64,000 nt of DNA from Bacteroidia bacterium (GTDB taxonomy: Bacteria > Bacteroidota > Bacteroidia > UKL13-3): contig JAIOYZ010000007.1 in the NCBI GenBank assembly GCA_021740845.1, positions 92,748 through 156,747 on the forward strand, read 5' to 3'. Both the position numbers and the translations under genes were made by a program. This document shows positions 55,596 to 63,868 of this stretch, piece after piece. Numbering within the stretch: position 1 is the first letter of the stretch; each line of letters opens with the position of its first letter. The notes beneath the pieces are model-generated. The model saw only the letters and a list, made by a program, of their open reading frames with translations, did no database searches and was not told where the DNA came from.

Positions 55596-56282
55596 ATGCG
55601 GAGAGCCCCTATAACCAATATAAGTATAACAGATGACAATGAAGTCGATTTACATGTTTTAGCCACAAATCTGAAAATGGTAGTAAACTCTGAGGTTGTA
55701 TTAAAGACAATGAATGGAGTGGAACTTGTTACGAGAATAAAAGAATTTAATATAGATGTTGCTATAATTGATTACAAAATGCCTTTATTAAATGGAATTC
55801 AAACAGCGAGATTATTGCTGGGAGAAGGATTTGAGGGTAAAATTATTGTTTGTTCGCATGGGTTTTCCCAAAGGGCTCCAATTGATTTGGAAGAAATGGG
55901 GGCCCATGCATTTTGTCAGAAGGAGCAAAGAGAATTAAGTAGGGTTGTTTCCCTTGTTTTGAAAGGAGAAAAATTTTTTGACAACCATATCTATGAAAAA
56001 TGGCAGGAAGATACCCATGCCAAAATGTTGAATGAAAAGGACAAAAACCCGATATTGGCAACCTTAGATGTCCGCGAATTAAAGATTATTAAGATGATGT
56101 CTAAGGGAATGACAAATGAATTGATGGCTAAGGTTCTAAAGATAAGTGTTAGAACTATGGAAGGTTTGGTTTACAGGCTATCACAGAAAATTGGCAAGGC
56201 TCCAAAGCAAATACCTGCTTGGGCATTTAATATGGGGTTATTGGATTCTGATGGGATTATAGATGTAAAAGTTAAGGATTAG
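55596..56282 (+). CDS. NarL/LuxR-type response regulator
   Basis: 228 residues. Receiver domain (1-125): acidic pair in SITDDNEVD, phosphoacceptor Asp in VAIIDYKMPLLNG, switch Ser in IIVCSHGF and Lys in FCQKEQRE. A short linker leads to a LuxR-type helix-turn-helix (about 150-205: LDVRELKIIKMMSKGMTNEL, then VLKISVRTMEGLVYRL). The HTH deviates from the standard (no TIEKHRxNI block; RTMEGLVYRL instead). Convergent with the histidine kinase gene (14-bp gap), which is its probable partner, alternatively the second regulator at 59466. Confidence 0.88.
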   Translation: MRRAPITNISITDDNEVDLHVLATNLKMVVNSEVVLKTMNGVELVTRIKEFNIDVAIIDYKMPLLNGIQTARLLLGEGFEGKIIVCSHGFSQRAPIDLEEMGAHAFCQKEQRELSRVVSLVLKGEKFFDNHIYEKWQEDTHAKMLNEKDKNPILATLDVRELKIIKMMSKGMTNELMAKVLKISVRTMEGLVYRLSQKIGKAPKQIPAWAFNMGLLDSDGIIDVKVKD

Positions 56283-56296
56283 TTGAAATTTGCTTT

Positions 56297-58246
56297 TTAC
56301 AAGGGCACTTCAAAATTTACAGTTGTTCCCTTTCCAAGGTAAGAATCGAAAAACACTTTTCCATTAATAAATTCAATTCTCGATTCTATATTTTTTAGCC
56401 CAATTCCCCTTTTCTCTGATCTTATTTGGTTTATATCAAACCCAATACCATTATCTTCGATAACCATACTTAATTCTGAATCGTGTTTTATGATTTGGAT
56501 GTTTACCTGACTTGCTTTTGAGTGTTTAATAATGTTGTTAATAACCTCTTGTAATACCCTGTATAAAACATTTTCTAAAGTAAACTCAAGTCTGTTTTCA
56601 AGTCCAATTATTTCCAAGTTTATTTTGATTCCATTTGGATGATTAAGTTGATTTACAAATTCTCTAATGGCGCTCACCAATCCAGATTTTAATAAGCCAT
56701 TTGAAAGAAGGTTATGAGAAATGGAGCGAACATCTTTAACAGATTCATCTATTAATGTTGAGGCGTTATTGAGCAATAAATCTTGCTCAGTAGAAGGGTT
56801 GTTGAGCAAGGATTGGAGACCAGAGATGTTTAGTTTGGTGGCGCTTAATCTTTGGCCCAAACCATCATGCAGATCTCTAGCAATTCTTTGTCGTTCTTTT
56901 TCTTCTGCATCGAGCACTGATTTTGAAAGAATTTGTTGTTGGGCAATTCGCTCTGAAGCGATAATTTTTTGCTGTTTATATTTGTTCTTTTGAAACACTA
57001 AATAGAAGATTGAAAACAAAAAGCAAATTGCCAATATAAGCAACCATTTTGTGATGTTACTTCGCGAAAGTTCTGCTTTATTTACTTGGTTTTCTTTTTG
57101 TAAAAGCAAGTTTGTTGCCTCTTTTTCATTTGTCTCATATCGTGTTTGCATTTCCGAGAATTGATTGGCTAAATCAGAGTTAAACAAACTGTCTTTTATG
57201 GAAGCAAAAAGCGAGTAATTTTCTTTTGCCAACAAACCCTTTCCGGTTAATGCATATAAGTCGCCTAGAGATTTATAAACAGGTATTAAAGTGCTGATAA
57301 TAGATTGGTTCAAACAGATATTTTTTGATTTGAGCAAAAAGGATTCTGCTATAACATAGTTTCCCAAATCAATGTTTAATGCACCAAGATTGCTATAAAA
57401 AATGGCAATACTATTTAAATCGTTTTGCCTAAGGGCAATGTTTAATCCAGAATTGTAATATCTGGCTGCTTCCTTATTTTGATTCATATTTCGATAATAG
57501 TATCCAATATTATTCATCATGGTTGCCATGCTAACAGAGTCTTGTAATTTCTCAAATTCTTTCAATGCAATTAATTTGTATTGAACAGCACTTTTGAAAT
57601 CATTTTTCTTTTCAAAAGAGCTGCCAATATTATTAACAGCAATAGCAATTATTGTTGGATTATTTGTCTCTTTTCCAATTTGGTAGGCTTGTTTGGCAAG
57701 CTTGATATTGTTATCCCAATCGTAAATAGCAGTATATAAATAGCAGAGATTATTTAAGGTTGTGGCCATTTTTATTTTATCGCCTAGTTCTTTATAGATT
57801 TCTAGTGCTAACAATTGGTTTTTTAGAGCTTCACCATAGAGGTCCAATTCGGAGTAACAATATCCAATTTTACTATAAGAAGAGGCTAAATCCAGCTTAT
57901 TGCCTAATTTTACTCTAATTTCCAAAGCCTTTTGGTTAAGAATTAGGCCCTCTTTAAATCGGTTGTTCTTAATTTCAACCAATGCCAAATCATTATAGGC
58001 TTGGGCAATAAACCTTTTTGATTGGACTGTTTCTGCAAGTGCTAATTCATCCTCAGCCACTTTCTTTGCTTTTTTTAAATCAACTGAAAGGTATTCCCAA
58101 TTTAAATCAGTTAAAATTTGCAGTCTAATAGTATCTATTTGTGATACTTTTAGCGCGTTTTCTAGGGCCTCAATTTGAGAATAAAGGGAGTTGCTTATAA
58201 GGATTATTATGGCAAAGAAAGCGGATTTTAAAAGAGCGTTTTGCAT
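56297..58246 (-). CDS. TPR-containing sensor histidine kinase (HisKA_3/HATPase_c)
   Basis: 649 residues from ATG 58246. Signal-like N-terminus (KSAFFAIIILISNSLYSQ), a periplasmic array of about seven TPR units (40-370), one membrane helix (WLLILAICFLFSIFYLVFQ, about 405-425), then the NarX-type dimerisation domain with the phosphorylated His in ARDLHDGLGQRLSATKLN and an ATPase domain with N-box EVINNIIKHSKASQV and G-box DNGIGFD/RGIGLKN. It senses an unknown periplasmic signal and phosphorylates NarL-type regulators, two of which flank it. Confidence 0.92.
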   Translation of the reverse strand: MQNALLKSAFFAIIILISNSLYSQIEALENALKVSQIDTIRLQILTDLNWEYLSVDLKKAKKVAEDELALAETVQSKRFIAQAYNDLALVEIKNNRFKEGLILNQKALEIRVKLGNKLDLASSYSKIGYCYSELDLYGEALKNQLLALEIYKELGDKIKMATTLNNLCYLYTAIYDWDNNIKLAKQAYQIGKETNNPTIIAIAVNNIGSSFEKKNDFKSAVQYKLIALKEFEKLQDSVSMATMMNNIGYYYRNMNQNKEAARYYNSGLNIALRQNDLNSIAIFYSNLGALNIDLGNYVIAESFLLKSKNICLNQSIISTLIPVYKSLGDLYALTGKGLLAKENYSLFASIKDSLFNSDLANQFSEMQTRYETNEKEATNLLLQKENQVNKAELSRSNITKWLLILAICFLFSIFYLVFQKNKYKQQKIIASERIAQQQILSKSVLDAEEKERQRIARDLHDGLGQRLSATKLNISGLQSLLNNPSTEQDLLLNNASTLIDESVKDVRSISHNLLSNGLLKSGLVSAIREFVNQLNHPNGIKINLEIIGLENRLEFTLENVLYRVLQEVINNIIKHSKASQVNIQIIKHDSELSMVIEDNGIGFDINQIRSEKRGIGLKNIESRIEFINGKVFFDSYLGKGTTVNFEVPL

Positions 58247-58316
58247 AGGAATAAAATTAGGTGAAAGTAGCAATTGTTGTCTTTTTTATCAAGAGCAACT
58301 TTAAGGATAAATAAAC

Positions 58317-59345
58317 CTATTTTAATTCTTTGATGAGGTAGTTTCCAATTTTCTTAGAACAGCCTTTAACCATATTGTTATAGGCTAAATGAATGTTGGT
58401 GTTATTTAGTGACTCTGACTCTGGTGTTTTTGTTTTAGGGTTTATTAACAAACCTTTGGAAAAAGGCATCCTAACCCCACAATAGAACAGCCCTTTACTG
58501 TATCCATTTTTATCCTTTTTTCCTTCTTTTAAGGGAAGAGGGTTTGGTCCAAAAAGTTGCATGTTTACCGCACTTAACCAAAAGCGAGATTTACTCCACT
58601 TTTCATCGCAAAGTTGAGTATTATAAACAATAAGAACAGCATCAACATTTAAAGAATTGCATAGGTCATAACCAAGTGATTCAATCATTGAACCATCTAT
58701 ACTTGAGGATAAGTTTTGAGCAGGCACACTTTTCTTTTTCGGGTCGCTTTGCTCCCTTTTATTTATTTTAATTAAAACAAATCCATCGGCAGGTTCATCT
58801 GTTTCAATAGTTGTATGAGCAGAGCCAGAGTTCTTAAGGAACTTATTTAAACCTTCACCAATTTTGTTCAATGTAGTATGTTTTACCACAAAATTTTGAT
58901 AAGCTATTTTTTGATCTTCAGTTTTTAAAAACTCGTTTGGTGTTAGCACCTCCATTCCAAATTCCTTGAAAGTTGTTTTGATAGTTTTAATGCTTTTTGA
59001 GTAAAATTGATTGGCAAAAATCCGAGCATTATCAGAGCCTGTGTTTGTGGTGTTCCAGGTTGATTGATTTGGTGATTTTGTAGTTTTGGTTAAGCCAGGA
59101 TCGTCCACATAAAAACTTATGAGGGCAATCTTTTTAGGAAGTTTACCTAAAGCTTTCATATCCACAGAAAAACCTTTCCCACTTTCTCGAATTTTATTAG
59201 GGTTAAAGTCGTATTTGGCTTTGCTTTCTAAGTTTGTGTTTGTTGCATAGCTAGAAAGTTTAGGAGAACCACAGCTTAATATTGATATGGAAAACGCAAA
59301 GGCAATTGAAGTTAAAAGTGAGTTGTTTAATAATTTATGATTCAT
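58317..59345 (-). CDS. Lipoprotein, unknown (member of the response-regulator cluster)
   Basis: 342 residues. Lipoprotein signal with SISILSC (Cys about 25). The mature part is soluble, mixed alpha/beta, with a low-complexity Thr/Asn/Ser stretch (TKSPNQSTWNTTNTGSDN) and no recognised catalytic motif. It lies between the histidine kinase and the response regulator at 59466, all on the minus strand. A 39-bp element that it shares with the gene at 60251 lies 48 bp upstream, so the two are probably controlled together. Confidence 0.7.
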   Translation of the reverse strand: MNHKLLNNSLLTSIAFAFSISILSCGSPKLSSYATNTNLESKAKYDFNPNKIRESGKGFSVDMKALGKLPKKIALISFYVDDPGLTKTTKSPNQSTWNTTNTGSDNARIFANQFYSKSIKTIKTTFKEFGMEVLTPNEFLKTEDQKIAYQNFVVKHTTLNKIGEGLNKFLKNSGSAHTTIETDEPADGFVLIKINKREQSDPKKKSVPAQNLSSSIDGSMIESLGYDLCNSLNVDAVLIVYNTQLCDEKWSKSRFWLSAVNMQLFGPNPLPLKEGKKDKNGYSKGLFYCGVRMPFSKGLLINPKTKTPESESLNNTNIHLAYNNMVKGCSKKIGNYLIKELK

Positions 59346-59393
59346 AAAGTACTTTGTTTGTTGTCAACAAAATTGTTGGAAAACAAGCAAGGT

Positions 59394-59432
59394 GAAAATA
59401 CCCTTACATGGGTAAATTTATATCCGTGCCAC
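59394..59432 (-). promoter_or_regulatory. Shared upstream element, copy A
   Basis: Reads GTGGCACGGATATAAATT, then TACCCATGTAAGGGTATTTTC on the minus strand; 30 of 39 aligned columns match copy B. It ends 48 bp before the lipoprotein start and contains the hairpin TACCC/GGGTA. A -7-like ACAATTTTG (59375-59367) follows about 18 bp later. Confidence 0.6.
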
Positions 59433-59465
59433 TACGGATGTATGGAGTTTAAGCAAGCGTTTGGG

Positions 59466-60104
59466 TCAAACAATTTTATTTTCTATTGCATACTTTATTA
59501 AGCCTGCAACGCTTTTGGTGTTGGTTTTACGAAAAATATTTTTTCTATGGGTTTCAACAGTTCGCTCACTAATGAAAAGCTTTTCGCCAATTTGAGCATT
59601 GTTAAACTCATCCCCAATTAGTTTTACAATTTCAACTTCTCTTTGGGTAAGGTTAATGGGTTCGGTTTGAACCAATTTGGGTTGGGTTATAGTTTTTAGC
59701 ATTTCAATGGTTACATCGTTGCTAAAGAACAATTGGCCTAAGGATATTTTTTGCAAGGCGTTTAAAAGCTCCTCTGTTCCAGTATTTTTTAATATATATC
59801 CGTCCACTCCAGCCTCAAGCATTTCTGTTATTGTTTCCTTATCATTAAACATAGAAAGTGCGAGGACTTTTACATCTGGCTTTATTGATTTTACCTGCTT
59901 GCATAATTCAATTCCAGACAGCCCTTCCATGCTAATATCTGTAATTAAAATAGCGGGGTTTTTAGTTTTAATAAGCTCTAGAGCCTCATTGGGATTGGTA
60001 GTTTGAGCAATAACTTCAAATTGTTTGCTTCTATTTAATAGCGCAACAATTCCATCCAACATAATCTGATGGTCATCAACAATTAGAACTTCAATTTTAT
60101 TCAA
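59466..60104 (-). CDS. NarL/FixJ-type response regulator
   Basis: 212 residues with TTG start at 60104; the longer open frame to 60260 would run into the divergent gene, and NKIEVLIVDDHQIMLDG is the usual N-terminus. Receiver: Asp pair VDDH, phosphoacceptor Asp in ILITDISMEGLSG, Ser in LALSMF, Lys in YILKNTG. DNA-binding domain: NLTQREVEIVKLIGDEFNNA and SERTVETHRKNIFRKT. It likely pairs with the TPR kinase at 56297. Element copies A and B lie on either side of the gene. One GGTTTGAACC copy is inside. Confidence 0.93.
   Translation of the reverse strand: MNKIEVLIVDDHQIMLDGIVALLNRSKQFEVIAQTTNPNEALELIKTKNPAILITDISMEGLSGIELCKQVKSIKPDVKVLALSMFNDKETITEMLEAGVDGYILKNTGTEELLNALQKISLGQLFFSNDVTIEMLKTITQPKLVQTEPINLTQREVEIVKLIGDEFNNAQIGEKLFISERTVETHRKNIFRKTNTKSVAGLIKYAIENKIV
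59665..59674 (+). repeat. GGTTTGAACC copy 12
   Basis: Exact 10-mer within the response regulator (codes VQTEP on the gene strand). Confidence 0.8.
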
Positions 60105-60158
60105 TGCCTCTAGGTTTTTAAGGAGAGCGAATATAAAATAAAAATTGGGGCATACCCA

Positions 60159-60196
60159 GTAGCACGGATACAAATTACCAAGAAGAGGGTATTTCC
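60159..60196 (+). promoter_or_regulatory. Shared upstream element, copy B
   Basis: Reads GTAGCACGGATACAAATT, then ACCAAGAAGAGGGTATTTCC. Ends 54 bp before ATG 60251 in the same relative position and orientation as copy A. It also lies in the divergent promoter region of the response regulator. Confidence 0.6.
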
Positions 60197-60250
60197 GTAA
60201 AGCGCGCCAAACATAAAATTTGTAAACAGAAAAATTAAACTTAAAAAAAA

Positions 60251-61234
60251 ATGAAAACACTTACTATTGGAAATGGGAAATGGAAAATAATTTTAGGCTT
60301 TGCGTGTTTAAGCTCCTTGAGTTTAAACGCTCAAAATGTAGCGTACAAGGTATTAGAAGACAACCCTAATATTAAGAATTTGTTTATTGGTTTGAACCCA
60401 TTTGATGCGGTTTCTTATAACCCTAATACTGGACTTTCATGGAATTTATATGCAAATGCCTTTATTGGAAAAAGGCTTCAGGTGGATATCGATTTTAAGA
60501 AAGCATATACGGATGATAATGCGGATGGGGTTTTTTCGCCAGAAGGTTTAAAAAAGATGAACCAGTTTAGGATAGGTGGCGAGTTAAATTTGAGTAATTC
60601 CACCAAGATTAAGAAGACAAAAGTTGTTTTATCAAGCTCTACAACTGGAAGGTACACGCATACTAGATATATAATGGTTCCTGCTACACGAAAAACAATT
60701 TTTGCGGTAAGGGGCGGTTTACAAAGCTTTTATAATAATTGTCAAGTAGATAACGACATTTCAAAAATTAGGGGAGAAAATGATATTCAATATAAGGATG
60801 CAAATGGTGATTTGAAATTTGTATTTGACAATAAAAATTATGAAACAGTGAATTATACCATGCGTACATCTGGATTTTATGCAGGTATTGACTTAAAGAA
60901 AATAACGTATTTAAAAATAAAGCCTGAAGACTATAAGGAGAAAGGCAGTAATTTTAGAAATAATTTTTATTTGGATATTTTATTAACCCCGGTGGTAAAG
61001 TACGAATTAAAGCCAAATAGCAGTCAGTCGCAATTTGATGGAATAGATATAAATATTAGTGAAAATAAAAGGAGTTATTTAGGGTGGAGATTTGGATGGC
61101 AATATGATTTGGGAAAATGGGCTGGGTTATCCTGCAAAGCAGAGGTTGGCCAACTACCAGGAAGGCCAGATGAAAAGTTTTTTATTAGTATGGGTTTGGG
61201 ATTACACCTAGGCGGAAATCTTAAAAATTTGTAA
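60251..61234 (+). CDS. Secreted beta-barrel-type protein, unknown
   Basis: 327 residues. Signal peptide ending LSLNAQN. The mature part has long alternating beta-strand patterns (GLSWNLYANAFIGKRLQVD, YFLGWRFGWQYDLGKW-like region near 275-290) and ends with VGQLPGRP, then ISMGLGLHLGGNLKNL, suggesting an outer-membrane barrel. No family recognised. Divergent from the response regulator, with element B in its control region; it is the second suspected regulon member. Confidence 0.7.
   Translation: MKTLTIGNGKWKIILGFACLSSLSLNAQNVAYKVLEDNPNIKNLFIGLNPFDAVSYNPNTGLSWNLYANAFIGKRLQVDIDFKKAYTDDNADGVFSPEGLKKMNQFRIGGELNLSNSTKIKKTKVVLSSSTTGRYTHTRYIMVPATRKTIFAVRGGLQSFYNNCQVDNDISKIRGENDIQYKDANGDLKFVFDNKNYETVNYTMRTSGFYAGIDLKKITYLKIKPEDYKEKGSNFRNNFYLDILLTPVVKYELKPNSSQSQFDGIDINISENKRSYLGWRFGWQYDLGKWAGLSCKAEVGQLPGRPDEKFFISMGLGLHLGGNLKNL
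60389..60398 (+). repeat. GGTTTGAACC copy 13
   Basis: Exact 10-mer within the beta-barrel gene (codes GLNP). Confidence 0.8.
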
Positions 61235-61263
61235 GCAGAAAAATATAGAATTTAAAGGTTAAG

Positions 61264-61290
61264 AGCCAGGGCAAATTGTTCTGGCTTTTT
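61264..61290 (+). terminator. Terminator after the beta-barrel gene
   Basis: AGCCAG, 11-nt loop region, CTGGCT followed by TTTT: short stem with T-run. Confidence 0.7.
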
Positions 61291-61379
61291 ATTTGCTCAC
61301 AATTCTATACAACTCTTTTTGTTTGTGGGGAATAGCAAACATAGAGCATCGGCTTGAATATTACTTTTGCTACAATACC

Positions 61380-63023
61380 ATGAGAAAACTGCCACTCTTA
61401 ATTATTTTTTTCTCCTTGTCGTTTGTTATTTTAGCACAAGGTGAAAAAGCAGCATCATTGCCTAAAATTACCGTTGAGCAATACATTGAAAAATATAGTG
61501 CAATTGCAATTGATGAAATGTATAGAAGTAAGATACCTGCATCTATAACACTGGCTCAAGGTATTTTAGAAAGTGGTAATGGTAACAGTAGGTTAGCAAT
61601 TGATGCTAACAATCATTTTGGAATAAAATGCAAAACAACCTGGACCGGTAAAACAATTTATGAGGATGATGATGCACCACAAGAATGTTTTAGAAAATAC
61701 GATGCTGCTATCGATAGTTATAGAGACCATTCTGACTTTCTTATGCGCAATAATCGCTATGCATTTTTATTTGATTTGGATCAAACCGATTATAAGGCAT
61801 GGGCCCATGGATTAAAAAAAGCGGGATATGCAACCAACCCACAGTATGCAGAATTGTTGATAACCTTTATTGAACGACACAAATTAAACAGGTTTGATGC
61901 AGTTAAACTAAGTGAGGAGGAAGACCGAGAGCTGAAGGAAGAAAAGGCAGAAATTGTAAAAAGTTATGGTAAGGAATTTGAAAACAATGGGGTGCCTGGT
62001 ATAGTAGCTAAGCCAAATGAAAGCTATGCACAAATTGCATTGGATTATGATATTAAAGTTCACCAATTGTATAGAAACAATGATTTAGAAAAGAATGCAA
62101 TTTGTAAAGCGGGTGATACTATTTATTTGAAGCCTAAAAAGTCAAAGTCCGACTCGTTGTACCATTTGGTTGGAACCAACGAAACGATGTATTGGATTAG
62201 TCAGAGATATGCCATTAAATTGGAAAAACTGTTAGAGAAAAACCTTATGGTTTCTGGACAACAACCAGCATTAGGTGAGGAGATTTACTTAAGAAATAAG
62301 AGAGAAAAGGCTCCTAAGTTAATTGATACCGCAACAACAAAAACCATAATAAATGTGGTTGAACCTAAAAAAGACTCGGTGGTTGCAGTAATTATAATTG
62401 ACACGAGTTATAATGAAAAGGTTTATGACAATCCTATTCAAAACATTGAAACCCAAAAGCCAGCAGAGATAAATGCAGTGGAGGATTCTATCTATTCTTC
62501 AAAGGAGAATTTAAGCTTTTTTCATACTGTTCAAAAGGGAGAAACATTGTATGGTATAGGAAAAAAATATGGTGTAAGAGTAGACGCCATTAAATATTTG
62601 AATTTATTGGAAGGTGATTCTATTGAAATAGGCCAAAGGCTAATTATTAATCCGGCCATTCCGAGTGCTGAAACCCGCGACCCACAAACAATACCAGGTG
62701 TACACGTTGTGAAACAAGGCGAAACCTTGTACAGCATTTCTGGACTATATGGAATAGGAATTAATGATTTAAAAGCCACCAATAATTTAGAAAACGAAAA
62801 TATTTATATTGGTCAGGCCCTGGTGGTGGTTCCAATACAAAAGAAATTTGAGGCTCCAAAGGTTAATGATTCCAATGAGGGAGAGTATTACCATAAAGTT
62901 GAAAAAGGTGAGACCTTATATGGAATTGCTAGGAAATATGGCGTTAGTGTTAGTCAAATAAAGGAACTAAATCACCCAATGAATGACGCAGTAATTCCGG
63001 GACAGAAAATTAGAATTCGTTAA
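61380..63023 (+). CDS. Glucosaminidase (GH73-type) with five LysM-like repeats
   Basis: 547 residues from ATG 61380; the frame extends upstream to 61293 but the signal peptide (RKLPLLIIFFSLSFVILAQ) needs the inner ATG. Residues about 30-185 are the mannosyl-glycoprotein endo-beta-N-acetylglucosaminidase domain with the catalytic Glu in GILESGNGNSRLA and partner AGYATNPQYAELL. Five LysM-like units follow: two divergent (about 205-255, 260-310) and three regular with GETLYGIGKKYGV, GETLYSISGLYGI and GETLYGIARKYGV. An exported peptidoglycan hydrolase for cell-wall remodelling or daughter-cell separation. Confidence 0.93.
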   Translation: MRKLPLLIIFFSLSFVILAQGEKAASLPKITVEQYIEKYSAIAIDEMYRSKIPASITLAQGILESGNGNSRLAIDANNHFGIKCKTTWTGKTIYEDDDAPQECFRKYDAAIDSYRDHSDFLMRNNRYAFLFDLDQTDYKAWAHGLKKAGYATNPQYAELLITFIERHKLNRFDAVKLSEEEDRELKEEKAEIVKSYGKEFENNGVPGIVAKPNESYAQIALDYDIKVHQLYRNNDLEKNAICKAGDTIYLKPKKSKSDSLYHLVGTNETMYWISQRYAIKLEKLLEKNLMVSGQQPALGEEIYLRNKREKAPKLIDTATTKTIINVVEPKKDSVVAVIIIDTSYNEKVYDNPIQNIETQKPAEINAVEDSIYSSKENLSFFHTVQKGETLYGIGKKYGVRVDAIKYLNLLEGDSIEIGQRLIINPAIPSAETRDPQTIPGVHVVKQGETLYSISGLYGIGINDLKATNNLENENIYIGQALVVVPIQKKFEAPKVNDSNEGEYYHKVEKGETLYGIARKYGVSVSQIKELNHPMNDAVIPGQKIRIR

Positions 63024-63091
63024 ATGCAACCATTTTAGGTTTTTTTACATCAAATATTTTAGTAAACTTGTAATTCTAATATTGAAACAAG

Positions 63092-63103
63092 GCGTTTAAA
63101 CGC
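63092..63103. repeat. 12-bp perfect palindrome
   Basis: GCGTTTAAACGC, 22 bp before the T9SS cargo gene; possible operator, unsupported otherwise. Confidence 0.4.
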
Positions 63104-63124
63104 TACAATAAACGAAATAAATAA

Positions 63125-63811
63125 ATGAAAAAAGCATTACTCATTATTGCAGTTGTATTTGCCGGAATGGCTGCTCAAGCCCAGATAAAATATGGTTTTA
63201 ACAACCCGTTGTCTTATGATAACTGGAATAACAACGATCCGGATGCAGGTGTTGAAATAGTTGTTTGGACGCCAAACAATGATACATTAAGAATGGATGT
63301 TGGGTCTGATGTTACGGCAATTGACGGATCAGCGAGGAATGGTATTGAGTATAATTTTACTCCTAAGAAATGTATTTTTGGAGACGGGACTAATATTTAT
63401 GACGAATCCAACAGAAGGGTTTTTAGCTATAATTTGCCACCTAATACTACCTTTTTTGGAACACATGATTTCTATATTAAGTTAACCAATCCTGTAGGCA
63501 TACTTGCTTCTGATTTTTTAAACGAAAGAGACTTAATGCATGTAATCATAGATTACGATGGAACCAATGTAGGCATAGGAAAATTGGATGTTCATAGTTA
63601 TAGATTATATCCAATTCCTACTTCAAGCAGGTTGTTTATTGAGGGAGCTAATCCAACTGTTTTTAAAGTTTATGACCTTTCTGGTCGTTTAGTTAAAGAA
63701 GGCGATGTTATGCAAAATAGTATTGATGTTTCTGACTTAAATAATGGGTTGTATGTTTTGTATGCTATGGCAGAAAACGGTCTTATTGTTCAAAAATTCT
63801 TGAAGCAGTAA
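63125..63811 (+). CDS. T9SS type A sorting-domain protein
   Basis: 228 residues. Signal peptide MKKALLIIAVVFAGMAAQAQ. A single beta-rich domain (about 25-140) with Calx-beta-like spacing (DAGVEIVVWTPNNDTL, DGSARNGIEYNFTPKK), then the type A C-terminal signal: LYPIPTSSRLFIE, FKVYDLSGRLVKEG, IDVSDLNNGLYVL and final KFLKQ. It should be exported by the type IX secretion system and anchored or released at the surface. Passenger function unknown. A strong terminator closes the gene at 63837. Confidence 0.9.
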   Translation: MKKALLIIAVVFAGMAAQAQIKYGFNNPLSYDNWNNNDPDAGVEIVVWTPNNDTLRMDVGSDVTAIDGSARNGIEYNFTPKKCIFGDGTNIYDESNRRVFSYNLPPNTTFFGTHDFYIKLTNPVGILASDFLNERDLMHVIIDYDGTNVGIGKLDVHSYRLYPIPTSSRLFIEGANPTVFKVYDLSGRLVKEGDVMQNSIDVSDLNNGLYVLYAMAENGLIVQKFLKQ

Positions 63812-63836
63812 TTAATTGTTCATAAGAAATTAGGAA

Positions 63837-63866
63837 GAGCAATCTGGAAACAGGTTGCTCTTTTTT
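63837..63866 (+). terminator. Terminator of the T9SS cargo gene
   Basis: GAGCAATCTG, GAAA tetraloop, CAGGTTGCTC, TTTTTT: 10-bp stem with one G-T pair. Confidence 0.92.
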
Positions 63867-63868
63867 AT

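Noticed and set aside
59422..59439. ATCCGT/ACGGAT hairpin as a terminator for the response regulator upstream of it
   Set aside because: No T-run follows on the minus strand, it lies downstream of the regulator stop but inside the conserved element A; better explained as part of the control element.
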